The notes under the pieces were generated by a model. That model saw only the letters and a list, made by a program, of their open reading frames with translations, made no database searches and was not told the DNA's origin. A stretch of DNA of 64,000 bases from CALINF01 sp039990395 (GTDB lineage: Bacteria > Pseudomonadota > Gammaproteobacteria > Pseudomonadales > Halieaceae): assembly GCA_039990395.1 (NCBI GenBank), contig JBDXFZ010000041.1:124001-188000 (forward strand), read 5' to 3'. The position numbers and the translations under genes are program-made. Of this stretch, positions 52,044-59,787 are shown in pieces (position 1 is the stretch's first letter; every line of letters starts with the position of its first letter).

Positions 52044-52637
52044 ATGTTGATCGATCTCCTCAATGCTTTGTTCGTCGCCGGTCTGCCGATGTTTTTTCTA
52101 TCTTTTGCGCTGGTGTCATGGGCCCTGCATGATGGCAAATTGGCGGGAGAGACAGTAACGCAATTACGGGGCAGCATTGCGTCACTGAGCAAGGCGCACA
52201 AAGGTAAGGGGCAACAGCAGAAAGCAGATCCCGCACTGCGCCACTGGTTTCGCTTTGGTGGCGGCTTCTACGGACTCGTTGCACTCTATACGTGGCTTCT
52301 TATAGAGGCGGACGATCTACTGGGGTTCTTTGGTGGTCTGGCTAACATTGTGGTCAATCTTGACCCAGGTGCGCTGCTCGGACTCCTGATAGAAATATTC
52401 GTTGAATCCCTCATCAACTTTGTGGCCGCTATCGCGTGGCCCTCGTACTGGCTTAGTGCCTGGAGTTCACCCTGGCTGCTTCTGGCCGCGGCCTACGCAG
52501 GCTATTGGCTGGGAATTAAAGCGGCGCGAAGAGCAACACAGCACCCCCAACTCGATGCTTCAATCAAGAAGATACTTAGTCCTTTCCGCGGACGTTCTAG
52601 GGAGGCCAGCTACAAAGACGAACCGCCACCTAAATAG
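52044..52637 (+). CDS. Hypothetical inner-membrane protein, 197 aa
   Basis: I do not recognise a family. There are three to four hydrophobic segments: residues ~4-26 (LLNALFVAGLPMFFLSFALV), ~72-90 (FYGLVALYTWLLIEADDL), ~105-135 and ~145-165 (SPWLLLAAAYAGYWLG). A basic, Gln/Lys-rich cytoplasmic loop (SKAHKGKGQQQKAD) lies near residues 49-62 and the C-terminus is basic. It stands alone between the GAPDH operon and the tRNA-linked repeats. The long uninterrupted frame and membrane pattern support it as real. The ATG at 52044 has no obvious ribosome site. Confidence 0.65.
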   Translation: MLIDLLNALFVAGLPMFFLSFALVSWALHDGKLAGETVTQLRGSIASLSKAHKGKGQQQKADPALRHWFRFGGGFYGLVALYTWLLIEADDLLGFFGGLANIVVNLDPGALLGLLIEIFVESLINFVAAIAWPSYWLSAWSSPWLLLAAAYAGYWLGIKAARRATQHPQLDASIKKILSPFRGRSREASYKDEPPPK

Positions 52638-52684
52638 TAGGAGCGGACTTCGAAGCTGTTAGATAACGATTCTCACGATAATTA

Positions 52685-52873
52685 GGGTGGTCCGTGCTGG
52701 ATTGATGATAACGCCCGAAGGGCCGTTATCACCCTGCGAGCGCCTTCGCTTTGCTGCGGCGTCTAAAACGCTCCTTTGGTCGCGTTTTGTCGAACCGCGC
52801 CTCGAAGAACCAAACCAGCGCGGTACACGGTACAAACAAAAAAGGCCCACCTTGTCGAGTGCTTAAGAGAATG
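52685..52873. repeat. Direct repeat copy 1, beginning with a tRNA-Lys 3'-end remnant
   Basis: Begins with a sequence nearly equal to the tRNA-Lys 3' end (plus-strand GGTCCGTGCTGGATT against GGGCCGTGCTGGATT in the gene), then departs into a hairpin (GATAACG/CGTTATC) and a stretch of about 130 bp that recurs in copy 2 with few changes. It ends with a partial copy of the tRNA terminator: the left arm AAAAAAGGCCCACC is kept, the right arm is lost. Repeat period is about 190 bp. Confidence 0.85.
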
Positions 52874-53066
52874 TGGTGGAGAGTGCTGGATTGATGATAA
52901 CGCCCTAAGGGCCGTTATCACCCTGCGGGCGCCTTCGCCTTGCTGCGGCGTCTAAAACGCTCCTTTGGTCGCGTTTTGTCGAACCGCGCCTCGAAGAACC
53001 AATACAGCGCGACACACGCTACAAAGCAAAAAGGCCCACCTTTCGGGTGAGCCTTTTTGCTTTGTA
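52874..53066. repeat. Direct repeat copy 2, beginning with a tRNA-Lys 3'-end remnant
   Basis: Starts TGGTGG-AGAGTGCTGGATT, again like the tRNA-Lys 3' end (CCA included on the minus strand), then matches copy 1 closely through the hairpin and the following ~130 bp. It ends with the complete tRNA terminator and abuts the intact tRNA-Lys gene at 53067. Together the three units look like an ancestral tandem array in which two tRNA bodies were lost. No protein gene is credible here. Confidence 0.85.
53021..53065 (-). terminator. Terminator of tRNA-Lys
   Basis: A long stem ACAAAGCAAAAAGGC / GCCTTTTTGCTTTGT with an inner CACC/GGTG pairing and a TTTC loop, starting two bases after the encoded CCA. 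The minus-strand side has a run of five T. It terminates the tRNA, and possibly queC, transcript. Confidence 0.8.
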
Positions 53067-53142
53067 TGGTGGGCCGTGCTGGATTCGAACCAGCGACCAA
53101 TTGGTTAAAAGCCAACTGCTCTACCAACTGAGCTAACGGCCC
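53067..53142 (-). tRNA. tRNA-Lys (anticodon TTT)
   Basis: A 76-nt cloverleaf with encoded CCA. The acceptor stem pairs GGGCCGT with ACGGCCC, the D arm is GCTCAGTTGGTAGAGC, the anticodon loop CTTTTAA carries TTT (plus-strand AAA at 53107-53109), and the T arm is GCTGG-TTCGAAT-CCAGC. It closely resembles E. coli tRNA-Lys. It lies 100 bp downstream of queC, the same neighbour as in Pseudomonas. Its 3' end has been copied twice in the flanking repeats. Confidence 0.97.
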
Positions 53143-53242
53143 CAGAAGGAGGTGGGTATAGTACGGATTTAGCGATAAACTTCAAGCGCTTTTATGGCCA
53201 AATTTGGCGAGGTTACTGGGTGTTAAAGGACGTTACGGCCGA

Positions 53243-53920
53243 TTACGAATAGCGTGTTGAATCCTCGACGCCGGCATCTTCAAAGCCTTCACGACGCAGT
53301 CTGCAGCTGTCGCAGCGCCCACATGCTAGACCCTCTTCTGTGGCCTGATAACAGGACACTGTCAGGCCATAATCCACACCCAATGCAATACCTGCATTGA
53401 TAATGTCGCCTTTACCCATACTCATCAGAGGTGCATGGATAGTGAGCTTCGTACCTTCTACCCCCGCTCGCGTCGCCAGGTTAGCCATGGTCTCGAATGC
53501 CGCGATGTATTCAGGCCTGCAATCTGGATAGCCTGAATAGTCCACCGCATTCACCCCAATGAAAATGTCCTGAGCACCGAGCACTTCGGCCCAGCCGAGC
53601 GCTATGGACAAAAATACGGTGTTACGCGCTGGCACATAGGTTACCGGGATTCCTTCTGTAGCCTCCTCGGGCACGTCGATACGCGTGTCGGTGAGTGCTG
53701 AGCCACCAATTGAGTCAAGATTTAGTTTTACCACCTTGTGCTCAACATCACCCAATGCGAGCGAGACACGCTCCGCGGCAACGAGCTCTGCACGGTGACG
53801 CTGGCCGTAATCGAAGCTCAAGGTATAGCAGTCATAGCCTTTGGCTTTGGCCATAGCCAACACCGTGGTGGAGTCCAAGCCACCCGATACCAAAATAACT
53901 GCACGTGGATTTTCTGCCAT
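53243..53920 (-). CDS. queC: 7-cyano-7-deazaguanine synthase QueC
   Basis: Converts 7-carboxy-7-deazaguanine to preQ0 with ATP and ammonia, the last step before QueF in queuosine precursor synthesis. The 225-residue protein has the PP-loop SGGLDSTT at 12-19 and four zinc Cys in the C-terminal CYQATEEGLACGRCDSCR. The GVNAVDYSGYPDCRPEY motif is invariant in the family. It starts 3 bp after queE ends, in a queE-queC pair. Confidence 0.96.
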   Translation of the reverse strand: MAENPRAVILVSGGLDSTTVLAMAKAKGYDCYTLSFDYGQRHRAELVAAERVSLALGDVEHKVVKLNLDSIGGSALTDTRIDVPEEATEGIPVTYVPARNTVFLSIALGWAEVLGAQDIFIGVNAVDYSGYPDCRPEYIAAFETMANLATRAGVEGTKLTIHAPLMSMGKGDIINAGIALGVDYGLTVSCYQATEEGLACGRCDSCRLRREGFEDAGVEDSTRYS

Positions 53921-53923
53921 TGA

Positions 53924-54592
53924 TCAGTGTCCCGGAGCGTCGTCCCACAGAAGTTTATGCAGTTGTAACTGCAATCTTACCCGCAGATTATCGGCTAGTA
54001 TCCACTCGGCCAGTTGCCTACCAGACAACTGCCCATGGCTGGGAGAGAACAGAACATCTGAGACTTTCGCGGACAAGTCATACTCATCTATTTTAAATCG
54101 AGCCCACTCGTAGTCAGCTCGGTCGCAAATCACGAATTTCACCTGGTCATGTGGGTTCAGATGCTCAATATTAGAGTAGTCATTACGCTGCACCTCACCC
54201 GAAGCCGGGGTTTTAAGATCCAGTACCTTTACCACCCGCGCATCAACCTCTGACACTGGCATGGCGCCGCTGGTTTCCAGAGACACCTCGTAGCCTTTAT
54301 CACACAAAGAAACCAGCAATGGCAGGCAGCTGCGCTGAGCCAATGGCTCGCCACCTGTTACCGTCACAAACCGCGGTTGATAATCCGATACTTCACTGGT
54401 TATCTGCTCAATAGACTGTAAATCGCCACCCGTGAAGGCGTACTCCGTATCGCAGTAAACGCAACGCAAGGGGCATCCGGTAAGCCTGACGAATACCGTG
54501 GGCAAACCAACTGTGCGCGCCTCACCCTGAAGTGAGTAAAAAATCTCAGTGATACGAACTGCGTCGGGGTTGTGGACTAGGTTTTCGGACAT
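53924..54592 (-). CDS. queE: 7-carboxy-7-deazaguanine synthase QueE (radical SAM)
   Basis: A radical SAM enzyme that contracts 6-carboxytetrahydropterin to 7-carboxy-7-deazaguanine. The 222-residue protein carries the iron-sulfur motif C-x3-C-x2-C as CPLRCVYC near residues 40-47, preceded by FYSLQGEARTVGLPTVFVRL, and VTVTGGEPL for SAM binding. It is coupled to queC and follows cpoB by 21 bp, as in Pseudomonas. Confidence 0.96.
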   Translation of the reverse strand: MSENLVHNPDAVRITEIFYSLQGEARTVGLPTVFVRLTGCPLRCVYCDTEYAFTGGDLQSIEQITSEVSDYQPRFVTVTGGEPLAQRSCLPLLVSLCDKGYEVSLETSGAMPVSEVDARVVKVLDLKTPASGEVQRNDYSNIEHLNPHDQVKFVICDRADYEWARFKIDEYDLSAKVSDVLFSPSHGQLSGRQLAEWILADNLRVRLQLQLHKLLWDDAPGH

Positions 54593-54613
54593 GACAGGAC
54601 CGCCTCGCGGCGG

Positions 54614-55582
54614 TCAGTAGTTCTGGTCAATAAAGTCCTGCGCCAGCTTGGCGGCGGAACTATCGGATGAGCCGTACTGTGCAATAACCCGATCAAAGTA
54701 TTCACGAGCACGCTCTCGGTTACCTTTCATGAAGTGCACCCTTCCCAACTTATACAACGCGTCGGGTACCTTCGTATTATCCGGATATTGGTCAATCAAC
54801 AGCTTGAACGACTGTCGCGCAGATTCGGGGTCTGCTGGTTGGATCACCAGGTAGAGCTCGCCCAGCCAGTAGTGCGCGTTAGGTGCATACCGACCGGCGG
54901 GATAGTTCTGAAGAAACTGTTTGAATGCCGGCACGGCCTGATCAAACTGCTGGCTGCGCACGAGTGCGTAAGCCGCGCGATAGGCATCACCCTCACCGGG
55001 TTGCTCGGCTACCTGAGAGTTACCCGCACCGCTACCTACCGGAGTCGCATTGCCAGCATTGGCGCTTGCACTGCCGGCAGCAGGTGCTGCAACCGCTGCC
55101 CCACTGGACATTGCAGAAACCCGCTTGTCCAGATCGACATAGCGCTCAAGACTCTGTTCTTTCAGGCGACGTAATTCATTGGCCTGCTCTTCCACCTTAC
55201 CATTGAGCAGCATCACTTCCTGTTGCAATTGTTGCAGCTGCAACAGCATATTGCTGGCGCTCCCTCCCCCGGCAGCTGGCGGATACCCACCTTGTTGCGG
55301 CTGCGGCGAAATGGTCGCCGCACTCGCTGGGGCATTGTTCAAGCCATAGCTAGTGGTGGGATAACTCTGAGCGGGTGCTGTATTGGTCGATGCAGGTGGC
55401 TGGTTAGTCGCCGGCTGCACTGGCGTGCTGTACGGGTCGGACTTGGGTCGAGTGGTCTGCTGATTACCTGCAGCTCTCTCTGCTTCTACGTCGACGTAAC
55501 TCTGTGCCTGGGTCGTTAATGAGAACGGGCCAGCCATGATGGCCAGCCCGCTTACCACAAGCAGTTTGCTTATGCGTTGCAT
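54614..55582 (-). CDS. cpoB: Cell division coordinator CpoB (YbgF), TPR protein
   Basis: A periplasmic protein that links Tol-Pal action to peptidoglycan synthesis by PBP1B at division. The 322-residue protein has a signal peptide ending near TQAQ (residue 27), a Gln/Pro/Thr-rich low-complexity segment, a coiled coil (about 110-150, LQLQQLQQEVMLLNGKVEEQANELRRL) for trimerisation, an Ala/Gly-rich linker and C-terminal TPR repeats from about 200 (AYALVRSQQFDQAVPAFKQFLQNYP; HYWLGELYLV). It lies 10 bp after pal and before queE. Confidence 0.93.
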   Translation of the reverse strand: MQRISKLLVVSGLAIMAGPFSLTTQAQSYVDVEAERAAGNQQTTRPKSDPYSTPVQPATNQPPASTNTAPAQSYPTTSYGLNNAPASAATISPQPQQGGYPPAAGGGSASNMLLQLQQLQQEVMLLNGKVEEQANELRRLKEQSLERYVDLDKRVSAMSSGAAVAAPAAGSASANAGNATPVGSGAGNSQVAEQPGEGDAYRAAYALVRSQQFDQAVPAFKQFLQNYPAGRYAPNAHYWLGELYLVIQPADPESARQSFKLLIDQYPDNTKVPDALYKLGRVHFMKGNRERAREYFDRVIAQYGSSDSSAAKLAQDFIDQNY

Positions 55583-55592
55583 GTGTTACCTA

Positions 55593-56117
55593 CTACTTAA
55601 GTTCTACTCGGCGATTCTGCACCCAGTTGGTCTCACCCGAACCATAAGCAATTGGCTGTTCTTCGCCATAGCTCACTGTTTCGATACGGTAGCTGGCAAC
55701 GCCATTCACGACCATATAATCGCGAACAGAGTTAGCTCGACGCTCGCCTAGAGCCATGTTGTAGTCGCGAGTACCGCGCTCATCAGTATGACCTTCCAGG
55801 CGTACTGTTTTCTCTGTACCTTGCAATAAAGCAATGTGGGCATCCAGAGCACGCTGTGCTTCAGCAGTCAGCGTTGAGCTGTCGTACTCAAAGTAAAATA
55901 CATTCCCAACTGCGGCAGCGGCTTCCTGCAAACGCATCTGACCTTCGGCCTGCTCAGCAGCGGCAGCTCGTTGAGCCTCCGCAGCAGCAGCGGCAGCAGC
56001 GGCGGCTTCAGCAGCAGCGGCTTCCTGTTCCTTCGTGTCGTTGCTGGTGCAAGCAACCAGGAACGCTGCGGTAAATAGCAAAGTCATCACCTTACCGGCA
56101 ACAGCAAATTGTTTCAT
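55593..56117 (-). CDS. pal: Peptidoglycan-associated lipoprotein Pal
   Basis: An outer-membrane lipoprotein that binds peptidoglycan and TolB. The 174-residue protein has lipobox LVAC (Cys23), a linker of Glu/Ala repeats about 29-70 that is longer in Ala than in E. coli, and an OmpA-like domain with FEYDSSTLTAEAQ, LEGHTDERGTRDYNMALGERRA and QNRRVEL. The GHTDERGT loop carries the Asp that binds diaminopimelate. It is the sixth gene of the tol-pal operon, 61 bp after tolB. Confidence 0.96.
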   Translation of the reverse strand: MKQFAVAGKVMTLLFTAAFLVACTSNDTKEQEAAAAEAAAAAAAAAEAQRAAAAEQAEGQMRLQEAAAAVGNVFYFEYDSSTLTAEAQRALDAHIALLQGTEKTVRLEGHTDERGTRDYNMALGERRANSVRDYMVVNGVASYRIETVSYGEEQPIAYGSGETNWVQNRRVELK

Positions 56118-56178
56118 AGCAAGTACCCTTTATTACGCAAATAGTTGTTTGTTGTTATCACAGCCGCCAAACGTAATG

Positions 56179-57474
56179 CTAGCGACGCATATAAGGCGAC
56201 CAAGCAGGCTCTCTGACATCCCCGTCACGGGCGGGCAATCTGAACTTCACGCCCCCGTCAACGGACACCGCCGCCAGAATTCCTCGATCTCCATACTTCG
56301 TAGCGTACAATACCATAGAGCCATTGGGTGCGATACTGGGACTTTCATCCAAAGCCGTGGAAGTTAGCACTTGCGTGCGCTCCGTCACCAGATCCAATAT
56401 CGCAATATGAAACTGCCCGCTGCGCTGGGTCACCAACACCACATTCCGACCGTCCTGGGCTACCCTGGCTCGCGCATTGTAGCTGCCATCAAATGTTACC
56501 CGATCCGTGTTCCCTGTCTTCAGATTGTAACGATAAATTTGCGGGCGACCCCCTCGATCGGAGGTAAACAGCAGTGACTGCCCGTCGGGCATCCACGTGG
56601 GTTCGGTGTCGATGGCGTAATGGCGAGTAATCTGGGTAAGGCGCTTGGTTGCGAGATTCATAATGTAGACATCGGGGTTGCCATCCTTGGATAGCACCAT
56701 CGCCATGCTGTTGCCATCAGGTGACCAGGTAGGCGAACTGTTGAGCCCACGGAAATTGGTCAGCTGCTCGCGAGCACCGGTTCGCAGGTCTTGTCGGTAG
56801 ATCGCCGGGCGGGACGTCTCAAAAGACACATAGGAAATCTGGTTACCATCGGGCGACCACGACGGCGACATCACCGGCTCACGAGACTCCAACAGTACAA
56901 TTGGTCGCGCTCCATCAGAATCGGCCAGTGTAAGTCGGTAATAGTCTTTACCGGTTGGATTACGGGTTACCGATACATACAACAGTCGGGTAGCGAACGC
57001 GCCAGGGATACCTGTCAGCTGCTCGTAGACTCGATCGCTAACACGATGAGCGAGCATGCGAGCTTCATTGGGCGAACCCTCCTCCACGGCACTAAAGACC
57101 TGCGTCTGGCGAGTAACATCGTAAAGCTCGTACTCGATGCGCATCTGCCCGGCGATCGATACCCGGCCAATCAGAATGTACTCGGTGTTCAGCGCACGCC
57201 AGTCACGATAGAAGATATCTTTCTGGACGCTAGGGAAACCCAGCATGTCGCGCCGGTCGACAGGGGAAAATTGACCTGAGCGGGACAAATCGCTGTTTAC
57301 CACACCGGCTATATCTTCAGGCGCCGTACCCGCTCCCTGCCAGGCAAAAGGTACCACGGCGATAGGCGTGGGGTTATCTACCCCCTGGGTAATCTCAATA
57401 GTCAATTGGGCGTGGGCGGCTGACATCGCAAGCAACAAGGTAAAGCCTGCCATCACCTGGCTAAAACGGTTCAT
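56179..57474 (-). CDS. tolB: Tol-Pal system protein TolB
   Basis: A periplasmic beta-propeller that shuttles between TolA and Pal. The 431-residue protein begins with a signal peptide cut at AHA-QL (about residue 22), then an N-terminal alpha/beta domain (TPIAVVPFAWQG ... GQFSPVDRRDM), then six propeller blades whose repeated S-PTWSPDGN / EPTWMPDGQ / MSPSWSPDGN motifs are easy to see. Its ATG overlaps the tolA stop by one base (TAATG). Confidence 0.96.
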   Translation of the reverse strand: MNRFSQVMAGFTLLLAMSAAHAQLTIEITQGVDNPTPIAVVPFAWQGAGTAPEDIAGVVNSDLSRSGQFSPVDRRDMLGFPSVQKDIFYRDWRALNTEYILIGRVSIAGQMRIEYELYDVTRQTQVFSAVEEGSPNEARMLAHRVSDRVYEQLTGIPGAFATRLLYVSVTRNPTGKDYYRLTLADSDGARPIVLLESREPVMSPSWSPDGNQISYVSFETSRPAIYRQDLRTGAREQLTNFRGLNSSPTWSPDGNSMAMVLSKDGNPDVYIMNLATKRLTQITRHYAIDTEPTWMPDGQSLLFTSDRGGRPQIYRYNLKTGNTDRVTFDGSYNARARVAQDGRNVVLVTQRSGQFHIAILDLVTERTQVLTSTALDESPSIAPNGSMVLYATKYGDRGILAAVSVDGGVKFRLPARDGDVREPAWSPYMRR

Positions 57475-58220
57475 TAGTAACGTAAGTCCTCTGGTCTAAA
57501 TAGCAGACGAAAGCGCCTGAAGGTCCGTTCAAATTCAGTGGCAGGCAGATTACGAAGCTCCGGAAAGCTGCCAGCCTTCTCTACGGCATTGATGGCCGAG
57601 CGATCAAATGCAGAACTACCACTGCCTTTAAGCACAGTGACGCTAACCACTTCACCCGTTGGGATCAACTGAATTTGCAGTAGTGTTTCCATGCCATTGC
57701 GGGCACTAGGCGGTCGGCTCCAATAGTTCACTACTGTCTGCTGAATGAGCGACGCATAGCTTGCCGACAACTCGCCAACGCTGGCGACAGCCATCTCCTC
57801 TTCCTCAGCCGCAAGAGCCTGCGCCATTTCCGACCGGGTTATCGCTGCCAGCTCCTCCTGCGTGAGACGCGGCTCGGGTTTTGGCTCAACCTTCGGCTTG
57901 GCTTGAGGTTTGGGCGTCGTCTTTTTGGGAGTGGGTTTTGGCACCACCTTTTTCGGCGCGGCCTTGGCCACCGGCTTTTTGCGCACTGGCGATGTCTTGG
58001 GCTTAGGCTTGGGCTTGGGTTTCGGTTTGAACTGCTCCATATCGACTAACGTGGCGTTAACGATAGCGGGCTGCGTCTTGGCGACTATCGTCTTTTGTTC
58101 AAAGCCACTCCAGTTCGCTGTTAGCGCAAAAACCATTATCGCATGCAACGCAAGGGTCGCCAGAAGAGGCCGCAATATAATGCGGTTACCCGGAGACTTG
58201 GCGTAGGCTGAATCACTCAC
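57474..58220 (-). CDS. tolA: Tol-Pal system protein TolA, short, Lys-Pro-rich linker
   Basis: An inner-membrane protein linking TolQR to TolB-Pal. A single transmembrane helix lies at about 18-38 (LLATLALHAIMVFALTANW). Residues 64-118 form a Lys-Pro-rich linker with a KPKPKPKPKPK run, then a helical part rich in Ala and Glu, and a C-terminal TonB/TolA-type domain with LLQIQLIPTGEVVSVTVLKGSG. At 248 residues it is much shorter than E. coli TolA (421), and the linker looks more like TonB. The start is GTG, overlapping the tolR stop by four bases (GTGA). Confidence 0.92.
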   Translation of the reverse strand: MSDSAYAKSPGNRIILRPLLATLALHAIMVFALTANWSGFEQKTIVAKTQPAIVNATLVDMEQFKPKPKPKPKPKTSPVRKKPVAKAAPKKVVPKPTPKKTTPKPQAKPKVEPKPEPRLTQEELAAITRSEMAQALAAEEEEMAVASVGELSASYASLIQQTVVNYWSRPPSARNGMETLLQIQLIPTGEVVSVTVLKGSGSSAFDRSAINAVEKAGSFPELRNLPATEFERTFRRFRLLFRPEDLRY

Positions 58221-58639
58221 TGCGGATTCTCAGTCACCAGCCCAACGCTCGGCGCGCCCGCTTCCTGCAGAGCCGCCATTAAGGTGACCACCTGGCCATA
58301 GGCAACCGCTTTATCGCCCCAAACCAGTACCGGCTTATCTGGGCTGCGGCGAATAACGGCTGACACACGCTGCTTTACCGTAGCCAGTGTCAGGGCTTGA
58401 TCTTCCTGCGACCCAACATTCAGAAAAAACTGCCCAGATCTGTCTACTGAAACAATCAGGGGCTCGCTGTCCTGATTTTCTACCGGCTCCGTGTTGGCTT
58501 CTGGCAGATCCACTTCCACACCCTGCATCAACATGGGTGCCGTCACCATAAAAATGATCAGCAAGACCAGCATCACATCGATGTAGGGCACTACATTGAT
58601 CTCGGCCATCGGCCTGCGTTTGTTGCGTGAGTTGGCCAT
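58217..58639 (-). CDS. tolR: Tol-Pal system protein TolR
   Basis: An ExbD/TolR-family inner-membrane protein, 140 residues. The one transmembrane helix VPYIDVMLVLLIIFMVTAPM holds the protonatable Asp (near residue 21) that drives the system. The remaining periplasmic part ends with EAGAPSVGLVTENPQ. It is 15 bp after tolQ and overlaps tolA by four bases. Confidence 0.96.
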   Translation of the reverse strand: MANSRNKRRPMAEINVVPYIDVMLVLLIIFMVTAPMLMQGVEVDLPEANTEPVENQDSEPLIVSVDRSGQFFLNVGSQEDQALTLATVKQRVSAVIRRSPDKPVLVWGDKAVAYGQVVTLMAALQEAGAPSVGLVTENPQ

Positions 58640-58654
58640 TGCGGGTATCTCGCC

Positions 58655-59356
58655 TTATTTCTCTTGCGAACGCAGAGCGTAGGCTTGACGGTAGAGAATG
58701 CTGGAGAACTCATCTACAAACGTATCGTAGCGGTTGCTGAGCACATCTACCTTGGACGCAAATCGGTTAAACGCTAGCACTGCAGGTATCGCAGCGAACA
58801 GCCCCATCGCCGTTGCGATAAGCGCCTCTGATATACCCGGCGCAACAGTGGCGAGTGTCGCCTGGGTAGCATTAGCCAACCCGCGGAAAGAATGCATGAT
58901 CCCCCAAACGGTACCGAACAAGCCGATATAGGGACTGGTTGACCCCACCGAGGCCAGGAAGGCGAGATGGCGGTCGAGCCGCTCTTCTTCGCGCAATGTC
59001 GCCACCCGCATGGCACGGCGAGACCCCTCGATAACAGCTTCGGAGTCCATTTCAGACTGCTGAGCCAGACGGGAGAACTCCTTGAACCCGGCGCGAAAGA
59101 TGCTCTCCATGCCTAGCATCGTGTGGCCTTCGGCGGCACGCTCATTGCCCTCTCGATAGAGCTGTGACAGATCAATACCCGACCAGAAGCGCTCCTCAAA
59201 CTGAAGCATCTCCTCGCGCGCATTCCTGAAGTACAGATACCGGTTCACGATCATGTACCAGGACATCATGGAGGCCAGCATTAGCGTGGCCATGACCAAT
59301 TGCACGGTGATCGTGGCCTGGAGTACCAGATCAATAAGACTTAGTTGTTCTTCCAA
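58655..59356 (-). CDS. tolQ: Tol-Pal system protein TolQ
   Basis: An ExbB/MotA-family proton channel subunit, 233 residues, with three transmembrane helices at about 10-35, 130-155 and 170-190. The motifs LASVGSTSPYIGLFGTVWGIMHSF and ALIATAMGLFAAIPAVLAFN are typical and carry the Thr/Ser residues of the ion path. It works with TolR to energise TolA during cell constriction. It follows ybgC by 11 bp in the operon. Confidence 0.97.
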   Translation of the reverse strand: MEEQLSLIDLVLQATITVQLVMATLMLASMMSWYMIVNRYLYFRNAREEMLQFEERFWSGIDLSQLYREGNERAAEGHTMLGMESIFRAGFKEFSRLAQQSEMDSEAVIEGSRRAMRVATLREEERLDRHLAFLASVGSTSPYIGLFGTVWGIMHSFRGLANATQATLATVAPGISEALIATAMGLFAAIPAVLAFNRFASKVDVLSNRYDTFVDEFSSILYRQAYALRSQEK

Positions 59357-59367
59357 TGGAGCTTCCC

Positions 59368-59787
59368 TCAGTTCCCGATACCCTGCGTTGCTCGCAGGGC
59401 AGTTATCATTTCACGCGGCATTCGTTGCGGCTTGAGCGCATCACGGCTTACACACGCTATGGTGATTTTGCCATCGGCCAACATCACGCCGCCTCTTCGT
59501 ACGGTCTGCTGCAGGCACATGCTCGCGCCACCCAGCGTTACGATACTGGCCGAGACCTCCAGTTCGTCGTCGAGTATCGCAGGCTCGCGATACTGTACAT
59601 TGACGTCACGCACAACAAACATCAGATCACCGTTGAATATTCCCTGCTTCCCAAAGCCCGCAGCGCGCATAAACTCGGTTCGCGCACGCTCCATAAACTT
59701 CAGGTAGTTCACGTAATAAACGATCCCGCCCGCATCTGTATCTTCTATATAGACTCGAAGCTTATACGAAAATTCCCCTCCACTCAC
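59368..59787 (-). CDS. ybgC: Tol-Pal-associated acyl-CoA thioesterase YbgC
   Basis: A hotdog-fold thioesterase of 139 residues encoded at the head of the tol-pal operon. The signature RVYIEDTDAGGIVYYVNYLKFMERARTE near residues 10-37 has the catalytic Asp of the DTDAGG motif. In E. coli it acts on short-chain acyl-CoA and associates with phospholipid enzymes. The ATG overlaps the ruvB stop by four bases (ATGA), linking the ruv and tol operons. Confidence 0.96.
   Translation of the reverse strand: MSGGEFSYKLRVYIEDTDAGGIVYYVNYLKFMERARTEFMRAAGFGKQGIFNGDLMFVVRDVNVQYREPAILDDELEVSASIVTLGGASMCLQQTVRRGGVMLADGKITIACVSRDALKPQRMPREMITALRATQGIGN

Noticed and set aside
52659..53127. Two short minus-strand frames over the tRNA-linked repeats (ending KAKAPAG or similar)
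   Set aside because: They read through the tRNA 3' end and its terminator; their similarity only reflects the DNA repeat.
55920..56040. GCA/GCC-rich stretch in pal as a DNA repeat or CRISPR-like array
   Set aside because: It encodes the Ala/Glu linker of Pal; there are no equal repeats with unique spacers.
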